DNA of 64,000 nucleotides from Streptomyces roseochromogenus subsp. oscitans DS 12.976 (GTDB taxonomy: Bacteria > Actinomycetota > Actinomycetes > Streptomycetales > Streptomycetaceae): positions 9,108,161-9,172,160 of the forward strand of contig NZ_CM002285.1 in the NCBI RefSeq assembly GCF_000497445.1, written 5' to 3'. Below, in pieces: positions 1 to 9,010 of the stretch. Made by a program: the position numbers and the translations under genes. Positions within the stretch are counted from its first letter, which is position 1. Each line of letters opens with the position of its first letter. The notes below the pieces were generated by a model, which was not told the origin of the DNA, ran no database searches, and was given only the letters and a program-made list of their open reading frames with translations.

Positions 1-414
1 GTCCTCCCCCTGGGCGCTCCGGCCCACCAGCCGGCGCTGCCGGACGCCGCTCCCTGGCCGGCGCCGCCCACCGAACTGACCCTGCCGCTGCGCCTCGGCC
101 CCCGCACCGACTGGTTCACCCCCACCGCGCTGCGCACCCTCACCTCGGCGACCTACCGCGTGTCGCAGCACAGCAACCGCATCGGCCTGCGCACCGAAGG
201 GCCGCCGCTGGAACGCGTGTCGGCGGGCGAGCTGCCGAGCGAGGGCATGGTGCTCGGTGCCGTCCAGGTGCCCCCGGACGGGCGTCCGGTGGTGTTCCTG
301 CACGACCACCCGACCACCGGTGGCTACCCGGTGATCGGCGTCGTCGCCGAGACCGCGCCTGCCGCGGCGGCCCAGGCAGCGGCGGGCACGCCGATCCGCT
401 TCACCCTGGGGTGA
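1..414 (+). CDS. pxpC: 5-oxoprolinase subunit C (PxpC/KipA family), C-terminal part
   Basis: The frame is open from the first base, so the start lies outside the window and only the last 137 residues are present. The end of the protein has the signature of the biotin-dependent carboxylase-like PxpC/KipA family: SxRxGLR, then a SEGM segment, QVPPDGxPVVFL and DHPTTGGYPVIGVV, then an Ala-rich helix and a terminal IRFTLG. In this family PxpC works with PxpA and PxpB in ATP-dependent hydrolysis of 5-oxoproline to glutamate. The partner genes would be expected to the left and are not visible, so the complex is inferred from family knowledge. Confidence 0.88.
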   Translation, partial: VLPLGAPAHQPALPDAAPWPAPPTELTLPLRLGPRTDWFTPTALRTLTSATYRVSQHSNRIGLRTEGPPLERVSAGELPSEGMVLGAVQVPPDGRPVVFLHDHPTTGGYPVIGVVAETAPAAAAQAAAGTPIRFTLG

Positions 415-451
415 TGGCTCATCCCGGCGGCGGCGTGCCGGACCTTCGGCG

Positions 452-2575
452 GTGGGCGATTCAGGAGGGATGGGTCATGTCCAGGTCCGCCGGATTCCGG
501 CGGACTACGCCGTCTCGGGTCGACGGGCGGTGCGCGTCACGCTGGTCGCCGCGGCCGGTTTCTCCCTCTTCCGCTACGGCCTCGACCGCCCCCTGCCGGC
601 CACCTACGCGCTGTTCGCGCCGTGGCGGTCGGCAGGCTCGCCAAGATCCCCGGCACCGGACGGCAGCGCGCCGCGACCGTGCTGCGTCTGCTGCCGGTGT
701 GCTGGCTGCTGGTCGTCCTCGGCACCTGTCTGTCGGTGCGGACCTGGAGCGCCGTCATCGGCATGCTGGCGGTCGGCTTCGCGCCGGCCTTCGCCGCCGT
801 GGGCCCCCGCGCCCGGCAGGGGCGGGCCGGGTCTGCAACTCCTCTGCATTGTCCCGTCGTTCCCGCCTCAGGCTCCCGGCACGCTCGGCGAGCGCCTCGT
901 CGGTACGACCACCGGACTGGCCCTCTTCATCGCCGCCGATGCACTGATCTTTCAAGAGCCCAGCCCGCCGTCGTACCGGCAACGGGCCGTCCACGCCGCG
1001 CGCGGTGCCGCACACTGCGCGACCCTCCTCGCCACACCGCCGTACGCGCTGGCCGGCCCGGACATCCGGGCAGCCAGGGACCCAAGCCCGGCGCTTCGGC
1101 CCCTGTTGGTCCCGGAGGCGGAACGCCCGGCCGGACCCGGAGTGCGCGACCGGGCCCTCGCCCACACCGGTCTCGCCACGCGCACCCTCCTCAGCCGCCT
1201 GGCCCGACCACCCGCTCCGCCGGACGGCCACCCGGGCCCCGCGGTCACGGCCGTACCACGGGCCGTGGCACGGCTGGCCACGGCGACCGCGGCCTGCCTG
1301 GGTGCCGGGCCGTCGCCGGCGGCAGCATATGAGGACCTCGCCGAGGCACGTGCCCGGCCGTCGGCCGTGTCCCTGAGCCCCGCCGGGAATCCCGCCCCGG
1401 GAACCGCCCGCGCACCGGAAGTCCCGGCCGCCCTACTGCGCCGGCACCCCGCCGTGCTGGAGATCGCCGACGCCGTACCCGCCATGGCCGCGGCGGCCGA
1501 TCTGGCGGTACGCGGCCGGCACGCCGCGCTGGAGGTCCGCGCAGAGCCGCTTCTGGTACGCCAGGACCTGGGCGCCGCTGCTGTGGTGGCACCGGCTGCG
1601 CGGCCATGCCGGGCGCCGCTCGGTGTTCGTCCAGAACGCGGCCCGCATCGCCCTGGCCCTGACCGCCGCCCGGCTCGTGGCAGGCGCGGACACGCTCCCC
1701 CACGGTTTCTGGGCCACGCCGGCGGCACTCACCCTCACCCGGACCACCATGGACGAGACCTGGCACACCATCCGGCCGGCACTCGCGGGCACCCTGGCCG
1801 GGGCCCTCGTCACCGCCGGGGCCCTGAGCCTGGCCGGGCCCCACACCGCCGTCTACGCCGTCGTGCTGCCGGTGTGGATGCTGTTCGCCTTCACGGTGGG
1901 GCCGGTCAAGGGCGTCGGCTGGGCGCAGGCCTGTTCACCGTGCTCATGGCCCTGGTCTTCGCCCAGCTGTCCGTGCCGACCTGGCGGCTGGCCGGGGTAA
2001 GGGTGCTGGACGTGCTGGCCGGCAGCGTGATCGGCGCCGTGTTCGGGCTGCTGGCCTGCCCGCGCGGAGCCCATGACGAGCTGCGCTGCGCGGCGGCGGA
2101 ACTCCTGCGCGGGGCGGCCGAGATCGTGGTGGCGACCGGCGCCTCGGTGGCCGGCGGGGGCGCGGTCGTCGCGGCGTCGGGGCAGTCCGGTCACTGGTCC
2201 CTGCAGCGCGCTATCGTCCTCGCCGAATCCGCGTACGCGCAGTTCCAGAGCGAACCGACGCCCTTCGGCGGAGCGGCGCGCGGGGCCGTCGTCCACACCG
2301 TGGACTGGCAGGCCACCCTGATGGCCGGGCACCACACCCTGTGGGGTTCCGACCGGCTGCTGACGCCGCCGCTCGCGGCACTGGGGCCCGCGGCCGCCGA
2401 GTCGGTCAGCGGGCTGGGCGAGCGGGTGGCCGGGCGGGTGCTGCTGGTCTCGGCCGCGCTGGAACCCGGAGCGGACACCCCGACAGGGCGGATTCGACTG
2501 ATCGATCCTGCCCTCGAAGGCTCCGTCACCGAACCGCCGGGCGCTCCGCGCCTGTACTACGCGACCGTGTCATGA
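452..2575 (+). pseudogene. FUSC-family membrane protein gene with several frameshifts
   Basis: One frame stays open for 707 codons by chance of high GC, but the protein-like sequence hops between frames. It begins in frame 2 (ATG at 470 or GTG at 452), continues in frame 1 from about 620 to 830 (hydrophobic stretch with LLPVCWLLVVLGTCLSV), returns to frame 2 (LQLLCIVPSFPPQAPGTLGE), moves to frame 3 at about 1560-1925 (FVQNAARIALALTAARL, then YAVVLPVWMLFAFTVGPVKG) and ends in frame 2 (LFTVLMALVFAQLS). The pieces assemble into a FUSC/aromatic acid exporter-like protein with two hydrophobic blocks separated by a soluble part. AGGAGG at 462-467 sits 9 bases before an ATG at 477 in a third frame, so even the start may be shifted. 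Either an old pseudogene or several single-base sequence errors. Confidence 0.7.
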
Positions 2576-2678
2576 CTGGAGTCGCTGATGACCGACCTGA
2601 CACGGATCGCACGCGGCGGCACCGGGCCCGGGCAAGGCCGCGCGGCGCGGTGAGACGCGGGTGTGCCGACGACAGGCG

Positions 2679-3728
2679 TCAACAGGCAGAGCCGCGGCGC
2701 GCATCGGAGGGGGTCAGGACGCGCCGGAGCCAGCGGGTACGGGCCTCGCGAGCGTCCCGGCTGAGCGCCGCCCGTGGGGCGACGGTGTCGAAGCCGTGGA
2801 AGGCACCGGGCCAGACGTGCAGTTCGGCCTGGCCTCCGGCCTGCCAGATCGCCTGGGCGTAGGCCACGCCCTCGTCCCGCAAGGTCTCGGCCGAACCGAC
2901 CTCCAGGTAGGCCGGCGGCAGCCGGGACAGATCCGTGGCGCGGGCGGGAGCCGCGTAGGGCGGCAGGTCCGCCGCGCCGTACCGGTCGCCCAGCAGCGCC
3001 TGCCACGCGGTGGCGTTGGACGTTCGGTCCCAGGTGTCGACACCGGCCAGCTGGTGGCTGGAGACCGTGTCGTTGCGGTCGTCGAGCATCGGGCACAGCA
3101 GCAGTTGCCCGACCGGAGTGGGCCCGCCCCGGTCACGCGCGAGCAGGGCGAGCGCCGCGGCGAGTCCACCACCGGCGCTCTTTCCCCCTACGACGATCCG
3201 GTCGCCGTCGACGGCCAGCTCGGCCGCGTGCGCGGCCACCCAGACGAGCCCGGCGTAACAGTCCTCCACCGCCGCGGGATACCGAGCCTGGGGCGCCAGC
3301 CGGTACTCGACGGAGACCACGGCCAACTCCAGACTGCCGGCCCACTCCCGCAGCAGCCGCGGAAGGACCGACCACGCATTGCCCGTGATCATTCCGCCGC
3401 CGTGCAGATAGAACAACAGGGGCAGCGGCCCCGCGATCCCGGCGGGACGCGCGCTCACGAGCGTGACGTCCGGCCCGCCCGGCGGCCCCGGCACCCGCAG
3501 CTCCGCCACCGCGAAGCGGCCGTCGGCCTCAAGATCCCGCACCGTCGGCCGGGGCCGGACGGCCGTGTCCCGCGCCTGCCGGTCGGCGAGGTTCTCCGGG
3601 GTGAACGGCTCCCTGCCCCCGTCCCCCAACTCCGCCAGCACAGCGGCCAGTTCGGGGTCGAACGGCGGCGCGCCCCAAGCCGTCGCGACGGGGCCGGTCT
3701 CGGAGGGCGTGTCAGCGGCGAGGTCCAT
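2679..3728 (-). CDS. Alpha/beta hydrolase, hormone-sensitive-lipase-like esterase
   Basis: A 349-residue cytoplasmic protein with the HSL/acetyl-esterase pattern. The oxyanion-hole motif HGGG lies at about residues 109-112, the nucleophile motif is GGKSAGGGLA (family usual GDSAGG), and the catalytic His is in AFHGFD near residue 320. The acid is expected in the preceding DVWPG-like segment but I did not fix it. Such enzymes hydrolyse short acyl esters; the substrate here is unknown. The length is normal for the family. It stands alone, convergent with the FUSC remnant. The ATG at 3728 gives the full N-terminal cap; its ribosome site is weak. Confidence 0.85.
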   Translation of the reverse strand: MDLAADTPSETGPVATAWGAPPFDPELAAVLAELGDGGREPFTPENLADRQARDTAVRPRPTVRDLEADGRFAVAELRVPGPPGGPDVTLVSARPAGIAGPLPLLFYLHGGGMITGNAWSVLPRLLREWAGSLELAVVSVEYRLAPQARYPAAVEDCYAGLVWVAAHAAELAVDGDRIVVGGKSAGGGLAAALALLARDRGGPTPVGQLLLCPMLDDRNDTVSSHQLAGVDTWDRTSNATAWQALLGDRYGAADLPPYAAPARATDLSRLPPAYLEVGSAETLRDEGVAYAQAIWQAGGQAELHVWPGAFHGFDTVAPRAALSRDAREARTRWLRRVLTPSDARRGSAC

Positions 3729-3839
3729 GCGGCACAGTCAATCACCTGCCGTCATGCACTGATCCTGCCGGCCGCCCGGGCGACGGTGGCCGCCCTGGCG
3801 GCCTTGGCCGGAAGCCGCCTGGCCTGGTAGGCATGGCCT

Positions 3840-4424
3840 GTGCGATTCGAGAGTGTTCCCATGCCGGCGGGGGTCGAGGCACGGCCCCGCGACGCTCGTG
3901 GATATCCCGTGCCGGCGATCACGCCCTGGGAAGGGGAGGAGCCCCAGTTCGCCCTGACCGACTACGAACGCAGCGCCGCGTGTGCGCGCAAGCGTCTGTG
4001 CTCGGTGTGCAACCAGGGCATGCCGCAGGGTCCGGTATGGCGTGTGGTGGGGGCGGGGGAGAGCGCGGCGATCGGGGAGGCGCTGGCCGCCGGCCGGCCC
4101 TACCGCAATCTCGCTCCGACCCTCGAAGGCCCCGGGCACCGGGCCTGCATGCTGTACGCCTCGATGGTGTGCCCGTATCTGGCCCGGCCCAACGCCCGGC
4201 GCGGCATGTCGGCGACGGAGCCGGACGACCTGACCGCTCATGTGGTGCGTGGCGCCGTCCGGGGCGCCATGGGCGCCGTGGTGGGATTCGCCGAGTTCGA
4301 GTACGCCGTCACCGACAGCCGGGTGCTCTTCCGGTTCCTCGACGTCGTCGAGTTCCTGCCGCACGACACGGCCGACGCGCACCTGGACGCACTGCGGGCC
4401 GAGCTCGCCCGGACCGCGAAGTGA
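3840..4424 (+). CDS. Conserved actinobacterial hypothetical protein, cysteine-containing
   Basis: A 194-residue soluble protein without signal or membrane segment. The middle carries cysteines in the arrangement CARKRLCSVC, followed by a later Cys in HRACML and one in VCPYLARPNARRG, which could bind a metal. The second half is a mixed alpha/beta region ending in a charged helix. I do not recognise a named family. The GTG start at 3840 lacks a clear ribosome site; an ATG at 3861 in the same frame is an alternative and would remove seven residues. It is convergent with the secreted propeller gene after it. Confidence 0.72.
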   Translation: MRFESVPMPAGVEARPRDARGYPVPAITPWEGEEPQFALTDYERSAACARKRLCSVCNQGMPQGPVWRVVGAGESAAIGEALAAGRPYRNLAPTLEGPGHRACMLYASMVCPYLARPNARRGMSATEPDDLTAHVVRGAVRGAMGAVVGFAEFEYAVTDSRVLFRFLDVVEFLPHDTADAHLDALRAELARTAK

Positions 4425-4472
4425 CCCGCACTCCGCGCCCCGGACGCGCCCGGCCCGTCCCGTCGTACGACG

Positions 4473-5381
4473 TCAGGGGCGGTACGCCGCCAGCCCGACC
4501 GTCGAGGTGACCTTGGCCGGGTGGCCGGTGCCGTCGGACGGCAGGGTCACCGTGCCGGACGGGGTGCGCACCGCGAGGGTCTTGCCGTCGGGGGACCAGG
4601 CCGGCTCGGTGTAGTCGGTGGTGGCGTGCGGGGTGAGGTCCTTGATGTGGTTGCCGTGCATCAAGTCCTCGACCAGCACGTGGTCATGGCCGGCGACCGA
4701 GCGCACGAAGACGACTTCCTCCTCGTTCGGGGAGAGGGCCGGCTGGGAGCCCTTGGTGAGCTTGCCGCCCTGCTGGCGCGTGTAGTCGTCACGGATGTAG
4801 ACGGCGCCCGTGTCGACGTTGGCGTAGACCGAAGTGCCGTACTGTCCGGCCGCGTTGGGCCACACGTTGCCGGTCTGCGGGATCGCCCCGCCCGGACCGG
4901 GGTCGCCGAACAGGGACAGCGTCCTGGGCGTGCCGTGGACCGCCTTGGCGGAGACGTACTTCAGCCGGGAGACACCGTTGTCCCGGGCCGCGAAGATGAG
5001 GTTGTCCTTGGCGGGGATGCTGTTCTGGGTGTCCTTCGCCGTCACCTGCCAGGTGGGGTGGGACCAGTTCTGGTTTCCGGGGTTCTTGGCGACGACCACA
5101 CGCCCGCTGCCGTCGGGGTTGGCGATGTCCAGGTTCCCGGACCCGTCGATGAAGGCGGCCTTGGCGCCGTTCGGGGACCAGGCGAGGTCGCGGACCGGCA
5201 CTCCGAAGTCAACCTTGTGGCCGCCGATGAGCACGTCCCTGGTGCCGTTGCTGACGGTCAGGGTGCCGTGCGCGGCGCCGGTGGCGGCAGAGGCGGCGCC
5301 GGAGGCGCCCAGGAGCGCGGTGCCGGTGACGGCTGCGGCCACGGCGATGGCGGCCGCGATGGTGCGGGTACGGGTCGTCAT
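4473..5381 (-). CDS. Secreted TolB/WD40-like beta-propeller protein
   Basis: A 302-residue exported protein. I chose the ATG at 5381 because GGGGGAA lies 7 bases upstream; a longer start at 5402 would put an acidic stretch before the twin Arg-rich N-region. The signal peptide runs to about residue 33 (ends ASAAT). Repeats of the PD40 type follow, such as LAWSPNGAKAAFID and, near the C terminus, EPAWSPDGKTLAV, with about four to five blades in between. These propellers are usually non-enzymatic binding scaffolds outside the cell. Function unknown. It is divergent from the next secreted protein gene across about 270 bases. Confidence 0.83.
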   Translation of the reverse strand: MTTRTRTIAAAIAVAAAVTGTALLGASGAASAATGAAHGTLTVSNGTRDVLIGGHKVDFGVPVRDLAWSPNGAKAAFIDGSGNLDIANPDGSGRVVVAKNPGNQNWSHPTWQVTAKDTQNSIPAKDNLIFAARDNGVSRLKYVSAKAVHGTPRTLSLFGDPGPGGAIPQTGNVWPNAAGQYGTSVYANVDTGAVYIRDDYTRQQGGKLTKGSQPALSPNEEEVVFVRSVAGHDHVLVEDLMHGNHIKDLTPHATTDYTEPAWSPDGKTLAVRTPSGTVTLPSDGTGHPAKVTSTVGLAAYRP

Positions 5382-5654
5382 GAAGTATTCCCCCAGGAAC
5401 ATGGATCAGGAACATGGAAAGGTCGGACGGCGCGGTACACCGGCGCCTGCTCCGAGACTGACAGATGCCGATCTTTGAATCGTCCGTTCGGTGTCACAGG
5501 GGCGTAACACACCTGGCGGGGAGGGTAAGACGGCTCGGCACACGGGCCGGGCCTGGCATCCGCCGCCCGGTGATCGGAGCGAAGCACGTGGGGGCTAAGG
5601 TCCCCCTGATCGTTGTGACGATCCCGTGAAGCTCCTTCAGACCAGAGGACGTTG

Positions 5655-7064
5655 ATGAGACGAAGATCCCTCGCCGGTCCGGCCGCGGTCTTCCTGACCG
5701 CCACCGGGCTGACCGCGGCGCTGCTGGGCGCTGCCCCGGCCGGCGCCGCGACCGTCCAGCCGGTGATCACGCTGGACGCCCCGGCTCCGGTCGCCCTGCC
5801 GGCCGCGCCCGCCACCGCGGACGTGTCCTTCGAGTTCCAGACCAGGACGAAGAACCTCAAGGCGTACGACACCACGCTGACCGTGGACGCCCGGGGGCTG
5901 TCGAAGATCGCCAAGGTGACGTTCTCGGACAACTGCACGGCCAAGGGCCTGGTGGCCACGTGCTCGGAGGATTTCGAGTCAGACTCCTCTCCCACCACCA
6001 CGCACATGGGCTCCGAGACCCGGCTGACCCTGACCCCGCTCAAGGGTGCCGCGCTCGGTGCCACGGGGATGTACAAGGTCACCGGACGGTCCGCGCACGC
6101 GCAGGTCGTGGGCGGCACCGGCGAGGTCGAGGTGGGAGGCCCCTCCTTCGGCCTCGACGCGCTCACCGACCACACCGGCCTGAAGGTCGGCAGCACCGTG
6201 AGCGAACCGGTCCGGTTCACCAACGTGGGAAACCGGCCGGCCAAGGGCGTCCAGACCGTCCTGGCCCTCTCGCCGGGCCTGGACTTCGCCGACCACTACT
6301 CCAACTGCAAGTACGGGAACATCGGCACGGCCCACTACGCGGAGTGCTATCCCAAGGGTGGGATCAACCTCGGCGAGACGGCCGCCCTGGCCGCACCGGT
6401 GCGTCTGCGCGTGAACTCCGCCGCGCTGTTCACGTACCTCGACGCGATGACCAGCCCGCTCGGTGGCCCGAGCGGGCTGGGCCAGGGAGTCAAGTGGACC
6501 TGGGGCAAGGGGTCCACGCTCGCGCTGAAGGTGCTCAAGGCGGGCCGTAAGTCCTCGGCCCCGGCCGGCTCGGTGTCCCTGCCGCAGATGGGTAACGTCA
6601 CCGACTACCGGATCGCATCCCTGCAGGCCCGCAACACGGCCGACTTCGGCGTCACCGGCGCGAGTGCGCAAGCGGGCGTGGGCAAGAACGCGACCTTCGC
6701 CTTCCGTCTGTCCGCCAACGGCCCGGCAACCCTGTTCGACCGCAGTGGCGGTGACGGTGTGCCCACGGTCTGGGTGACGCTGCCGACCGGCACCACCGCC
6801 GTCGGCCACTCGGCCAACTGCTCACCCTGGCAGTTGCACAACCCGACGGCCGAGGCCCACGGGCCGTACATCTGCTTTCCGCCAGGCATCGAACTGCCCA
6901 AGGGACAGGTCACCAAGTTCTCCCTGACCCTGCGGGTCGACCAACCGGCCGCGCATGCCAAGGGCAGCGTCCAACTGGTCTGGGGCCCCGATCCGGCCCA
7001 CTCCCAGCGGCCCGCGTTCGATCCGAACGGCGGCGACGACTCGGCGGCTCTCACGCTGAATTGA
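5655..7064 (+). CDS. Secreted protein of unknown function
   Basis: A 469-residue exported protein. The ATG at 5655 follows AGAGG by about 7 bases; TTG at 5652 is in frame but less likely. The signal peptide (RRRSLAGPAAVF to AGAAT) is followed by two or three beta-rich modules. Conserved-looking pairs of cysteines (CTAKGLVATC, NCKYG with ECYP, NCSPWQ with ICFPPG) suggest disulfides. The phrase PVRFTNVGNRPAKGVQTVL resembles the DUF11/CARDB-type adhesive fold. No membrane anchor or sortase signal was seen. It probably acts outside the cell; no enzyme motif was found. Confidence 0.8.
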   Translation: MRRRSLAGPAAVFLTATGLTAALLGAAPAGAATVQPVITLDAPAPVALPAAPATADVSFEFQTRTKNLKAYDTTLTVDARGLSKIAKVTFSDNCTAKGLVATCSEDFESDSSPTTTHMGSETRLTLTPLKGAALGATGMYKVTGRSAHAQVVGGTGEVEVGGPSFGLDALTDHTGLKVGSTVSEPVRFTNVGNRPAKGVQTVLALSPGLDFADHYSNCKYGNIGTAHYAECYPKGGINLGETAALAAPVRLRVNSAALFTYLDAMTSPLGGPSGLGQGVKWTWGKGSTLALKVLKAGRKSSAPAGSVSLPQMGNVTDYRIASLQARNTADFGVTGASAQAGVGKNATFAFRLSANGPATLFDRSGGDGVPTVWVTLPTGTTAVGHSANCSPWQLHNPTAEAHGPYICFPPGIELPKGQVTKFSLTLRVDQPAAHAKGSVQLVWGPDPAHSQRPAFDPNGGDDSAALTLN

Positions 7065-7071
7065 GCGGTTC

Positions 7072-7107
7072 TCAGGCGAACTGAGAGGCTCTCAGGCTGA
7101 ACTGAGG
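7072..7107. terminator. Two tandem small hairpins after the secreted protein gene
   Basis: CTCAG-GCGAA-CTGAG (7072-7086) and CTCAG-GCTGAA-CTGAG (7092-7107) follow the stop codon at 7064 directly. The same hairpin occurs twice, with near-identical flanks. There is no T-run, as is common for actinobacterial terminators. The terminator role is inferred. Confidence 0.45.
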
Positions 7108-7191
7108 TGAGCCACGGCCGCACGCCGATGCCGAACAGCACCGCTTGCTCGGCATCGGCGATCCGCCGGGCAACCGGCGCCCGCCCGCCCG

Positions 7192-7568
7192 TCAGGCCAT
7201 CCCGCCCAACCGATCCAGCTCACTCCCGATCGCCTGCCGCACCTCGTCGTGCCGTGGCCCGAGCCTGAACCGTTCATCGCTCCCCGAAGGCGATACGGCC
7301 CTGGAAGTGGGTGGTGTGATGGGGGAGTGCGGTGAACTCCCAGGCGGTGCGTTCGGCGGTGGGGTCGCCGGCCCGCACCGCGTACCAGGCCGTTTCGCCG
7401 AGATCCCGGTGCCGGGTGACCTTGTCGCCTGCGACCAGGCCTGCGCGTCGATGTCCGCGCGGGGAAGTGGGCGACCGGGTAGCGGCTCGGCTCGTGCAGC
7501 GGGTGAGGAGTGAGGAAGGGTCCGATGGCGCCCGCGGAGAGGGGGCCTTGCTGCCAGGACAGTCCCAT
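7192..7568 (-). pseudogene. Decayed DUF427-family gene
   Basis: Starting at the ATG at 7568 the reading is typical of the N terminus of a two-domain DUF427 protein (GLSWQQGPLSAGAIGPFL). It then jumps directly to HEPSRYPVAHFP, so about 35 codons expected between these parts are missing. A first frameshift gives DIDAQ, a second leads to GDKVTRHRDLGETAWYAV and then AWEFTALPHHTTHFQGRIAF, ending at a stop near 7274. A further shift opens another 27 codons (RFRLGPRHDEVRQAIGSELD and beyond) to a stop at 7192. An internal deletion plus at least two frameshifts make this a pseudogene. DUF427 has no established biochemical role. Confidence 0.68.
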
Positions 7569-7599
7569 GACGGGTACTTCCGGGTACGGGGGTGGGGCG

Positions 7600-8469
7600 T
7601 CAGGCGAGGACGCGGGCGAGGAAGTCGCGGATGTGCCCGGTGATGGCCTCCAGGTGGCTCTCCAGGGCGAAGTGCCCGGAGTCGAGCAGATGGATTTCCG
7701 CGTCGGGCAGGTCCTGGCTGAAGGCCTTGGCGCCTTCGGGCCTGAAGATCTCGTCGTTCGCTCCCCAGACCGCCAGCAGCGGGACCCGGGAGTCGCGGAA
7801 GTACTGGTGCACCCGCGGGTAGAGGTCCACGTTGGTGAGGTAGTCGCGGAAGAGCTTGAGCTGGATCTCGTCGTTTCCGGGGCGGTCCAGCAGCGCCTGG
7901 TCGTGGACCCAGTTGTCGGGGCTGACCAGGCTGGGGTCGGCGACTCCGGTCACGTACTGCCACCGGGTCATCTCGGCGGTCAGGGCACCGCGCATGGGAG
8001 CCTCGGTGTCCGGTCCCGGGGCCTTGCCGTAGGCGAAGACGCCCTCCCAGAACGGCTTGACGAAGCCCTCTTCGTAGGCGTTGCCGTTCTGGGTGATGAT
8101 CGCGGTGACGCTGTCCGGGGACTGCAGGGCGAGCCGCCAGCCGATGGGGGCGCCGTAGTCCTGGACGTACATCGCGAACCGTTCGACGCCCAGATGCCGG
8201 AGCAGGCCGGAGGTGACCTCGGCGAGGGCGTCGAAGGTGTACGGAAAGTCCTGCGCGGCCGGCATGGCTGACTGCCCGAACCCGATGTGGTCCGGGGCGA
8301 TCACGTGGTATCTGTCGGCGAGCGCCGGGATCAGGTCGCGGAACATGTGCGAGCTGGTCGGGAAGCCGTGCAGGAGCAGCACGGTGGGTGCCGTACGGTC
8401 ACCGGCCTCCCGGTAGAAGACCTCGAGGCCCCCGACGGTGGCGGTGCGGTGGTGGACTGCAGAGATCAC
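7600..8469 (-). CDS. Alpha/beta hydrolase of the haloalkane dehalogenase / epoxide hydrolase type
   Basis: A 289-residue cytoplasmic protein. The nucleophile elbow reads VQDYGAPIG with Asp at about residue 104 rather than Ser, as in haloalkane dehalogenases and epoxide hydrolases. HGFPTS near residue 34 supplies the oxyanion region, the acid is probably in WGANDEIF, and the His is in SGHFALES near the C terminus. A helical cap lies between residues 135 and 215. The reaction would be hydrolysis through an aspartyl-ester intermediate; dehalogenase and epoxide hydrolase cannot be separated from the sequence alone. A perfect palindrome lies 43 bases upstream of the start. Confidence 0.85.
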   Translation of the reverse strand: MISAVHHRTATVGGLEVFYREAGDRTAPTVLLLHGFPTSSHMFRDLIPALADRYHVIAPDHIGFGQSAMPAAQDFPYTFDALAEVTSGLLRHLGVERFAMYVQDYGAPIGWRLALQSPDSVTAIITQNGNAYEEGFVKPFWEGVFAYGKAPGPDTEAPMRGALTAEMTRWQYVTGVADPSLVSPDNWVHDQALLDRPGNDEIQLKLFRDYLTNVDLYPRVHQYFRDSRVPLLAVWGANDEIFRPEGAKAFSQDLPDAEIHLLDSGHFALESHLEAITGHIRDFLARVLA

Positions 8470-8511
8470 GCCTCTAACCCCTCTATCGACATTTAATGGT
8501 TATGAATCCAG

Positions 8512-8525
8512 TCGAGCATGCTCGA
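8512..8525. promoter_or_regulatory. Perfect 14-bp palindrome, likely operator of the hydrolase gene
   Basis: TCGAGCATGCTCGA is a perfect palindrome in an AT-richer stretch 43-56 bases upstream of the hydrolase start at 8469. Its position fits a repressor or activator site. No intact dedicated regulator gene lies next to it. Confidence 0.45.
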
Positions 8526-8545
8526 TCTAACCTGTCAAGAAGGTA

Positions 8546-9010
8546 TTACTGGTTAGCCTTGATGTGGGAAGGTGGGCGAGGGGAGGTCGGCGACGGCTTC
8601 CCTGTCGGAGGCGCGTGAGGGCCAGTACCTTTCCGTGCGCCTCCGGCGGCGGCGGCGACGCCGCCCCCCGCGTGCGCAGCTGCCAGGTCGATCACCATGG
8701 CCACGGTGGTCAGCACCTCGAAGTAGACCAGAGCCTTCAGGCTCACCCGGCCGACCGCACGGGCGTTGCCCATGGAGGCGATGCCGTGGACGACCGTGCA
8801 GAAGATGATCGGCGCGATGAACATCTTCACCAGCGCGATGAAGCCGTCGCCGAGCGGCTTCAGATCAGCGTCGGCGGACGGCCACAGCCCGCCCACGGCG
8901 GCGCCGAGGAGGACGGCGATCAGGCACTGGAGGTACAGGTGGGACAGCATCCGGTGGATGCGGCACGATGGTGCGGTGACGGTACCCGGGGCGGCGTCGT
9001 TGCGGCTCAT
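8546..9010 (-). pseudogene. dctA: Truncated C4-dicarboxylate:cation symporter (DctA type)
   Basis: The 154-codon frame starts with ATG at 9010, overlapping the PrpF stop by ATGA. Residues 20-110 match the N-terminal third of Dct[53 protein letters not shown] and [18 protein letters not shown] full DctA has about 430-460 residues. Here the similarity stops after the third membrane helix and is followed by a Pro/Gly/Ala-rich tail with no transporter character. The substrate-binding hairpins and later helices are missing, so transport is not expected. A deletion at about 8690-8700 is inferred. Confidence 0.75.
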
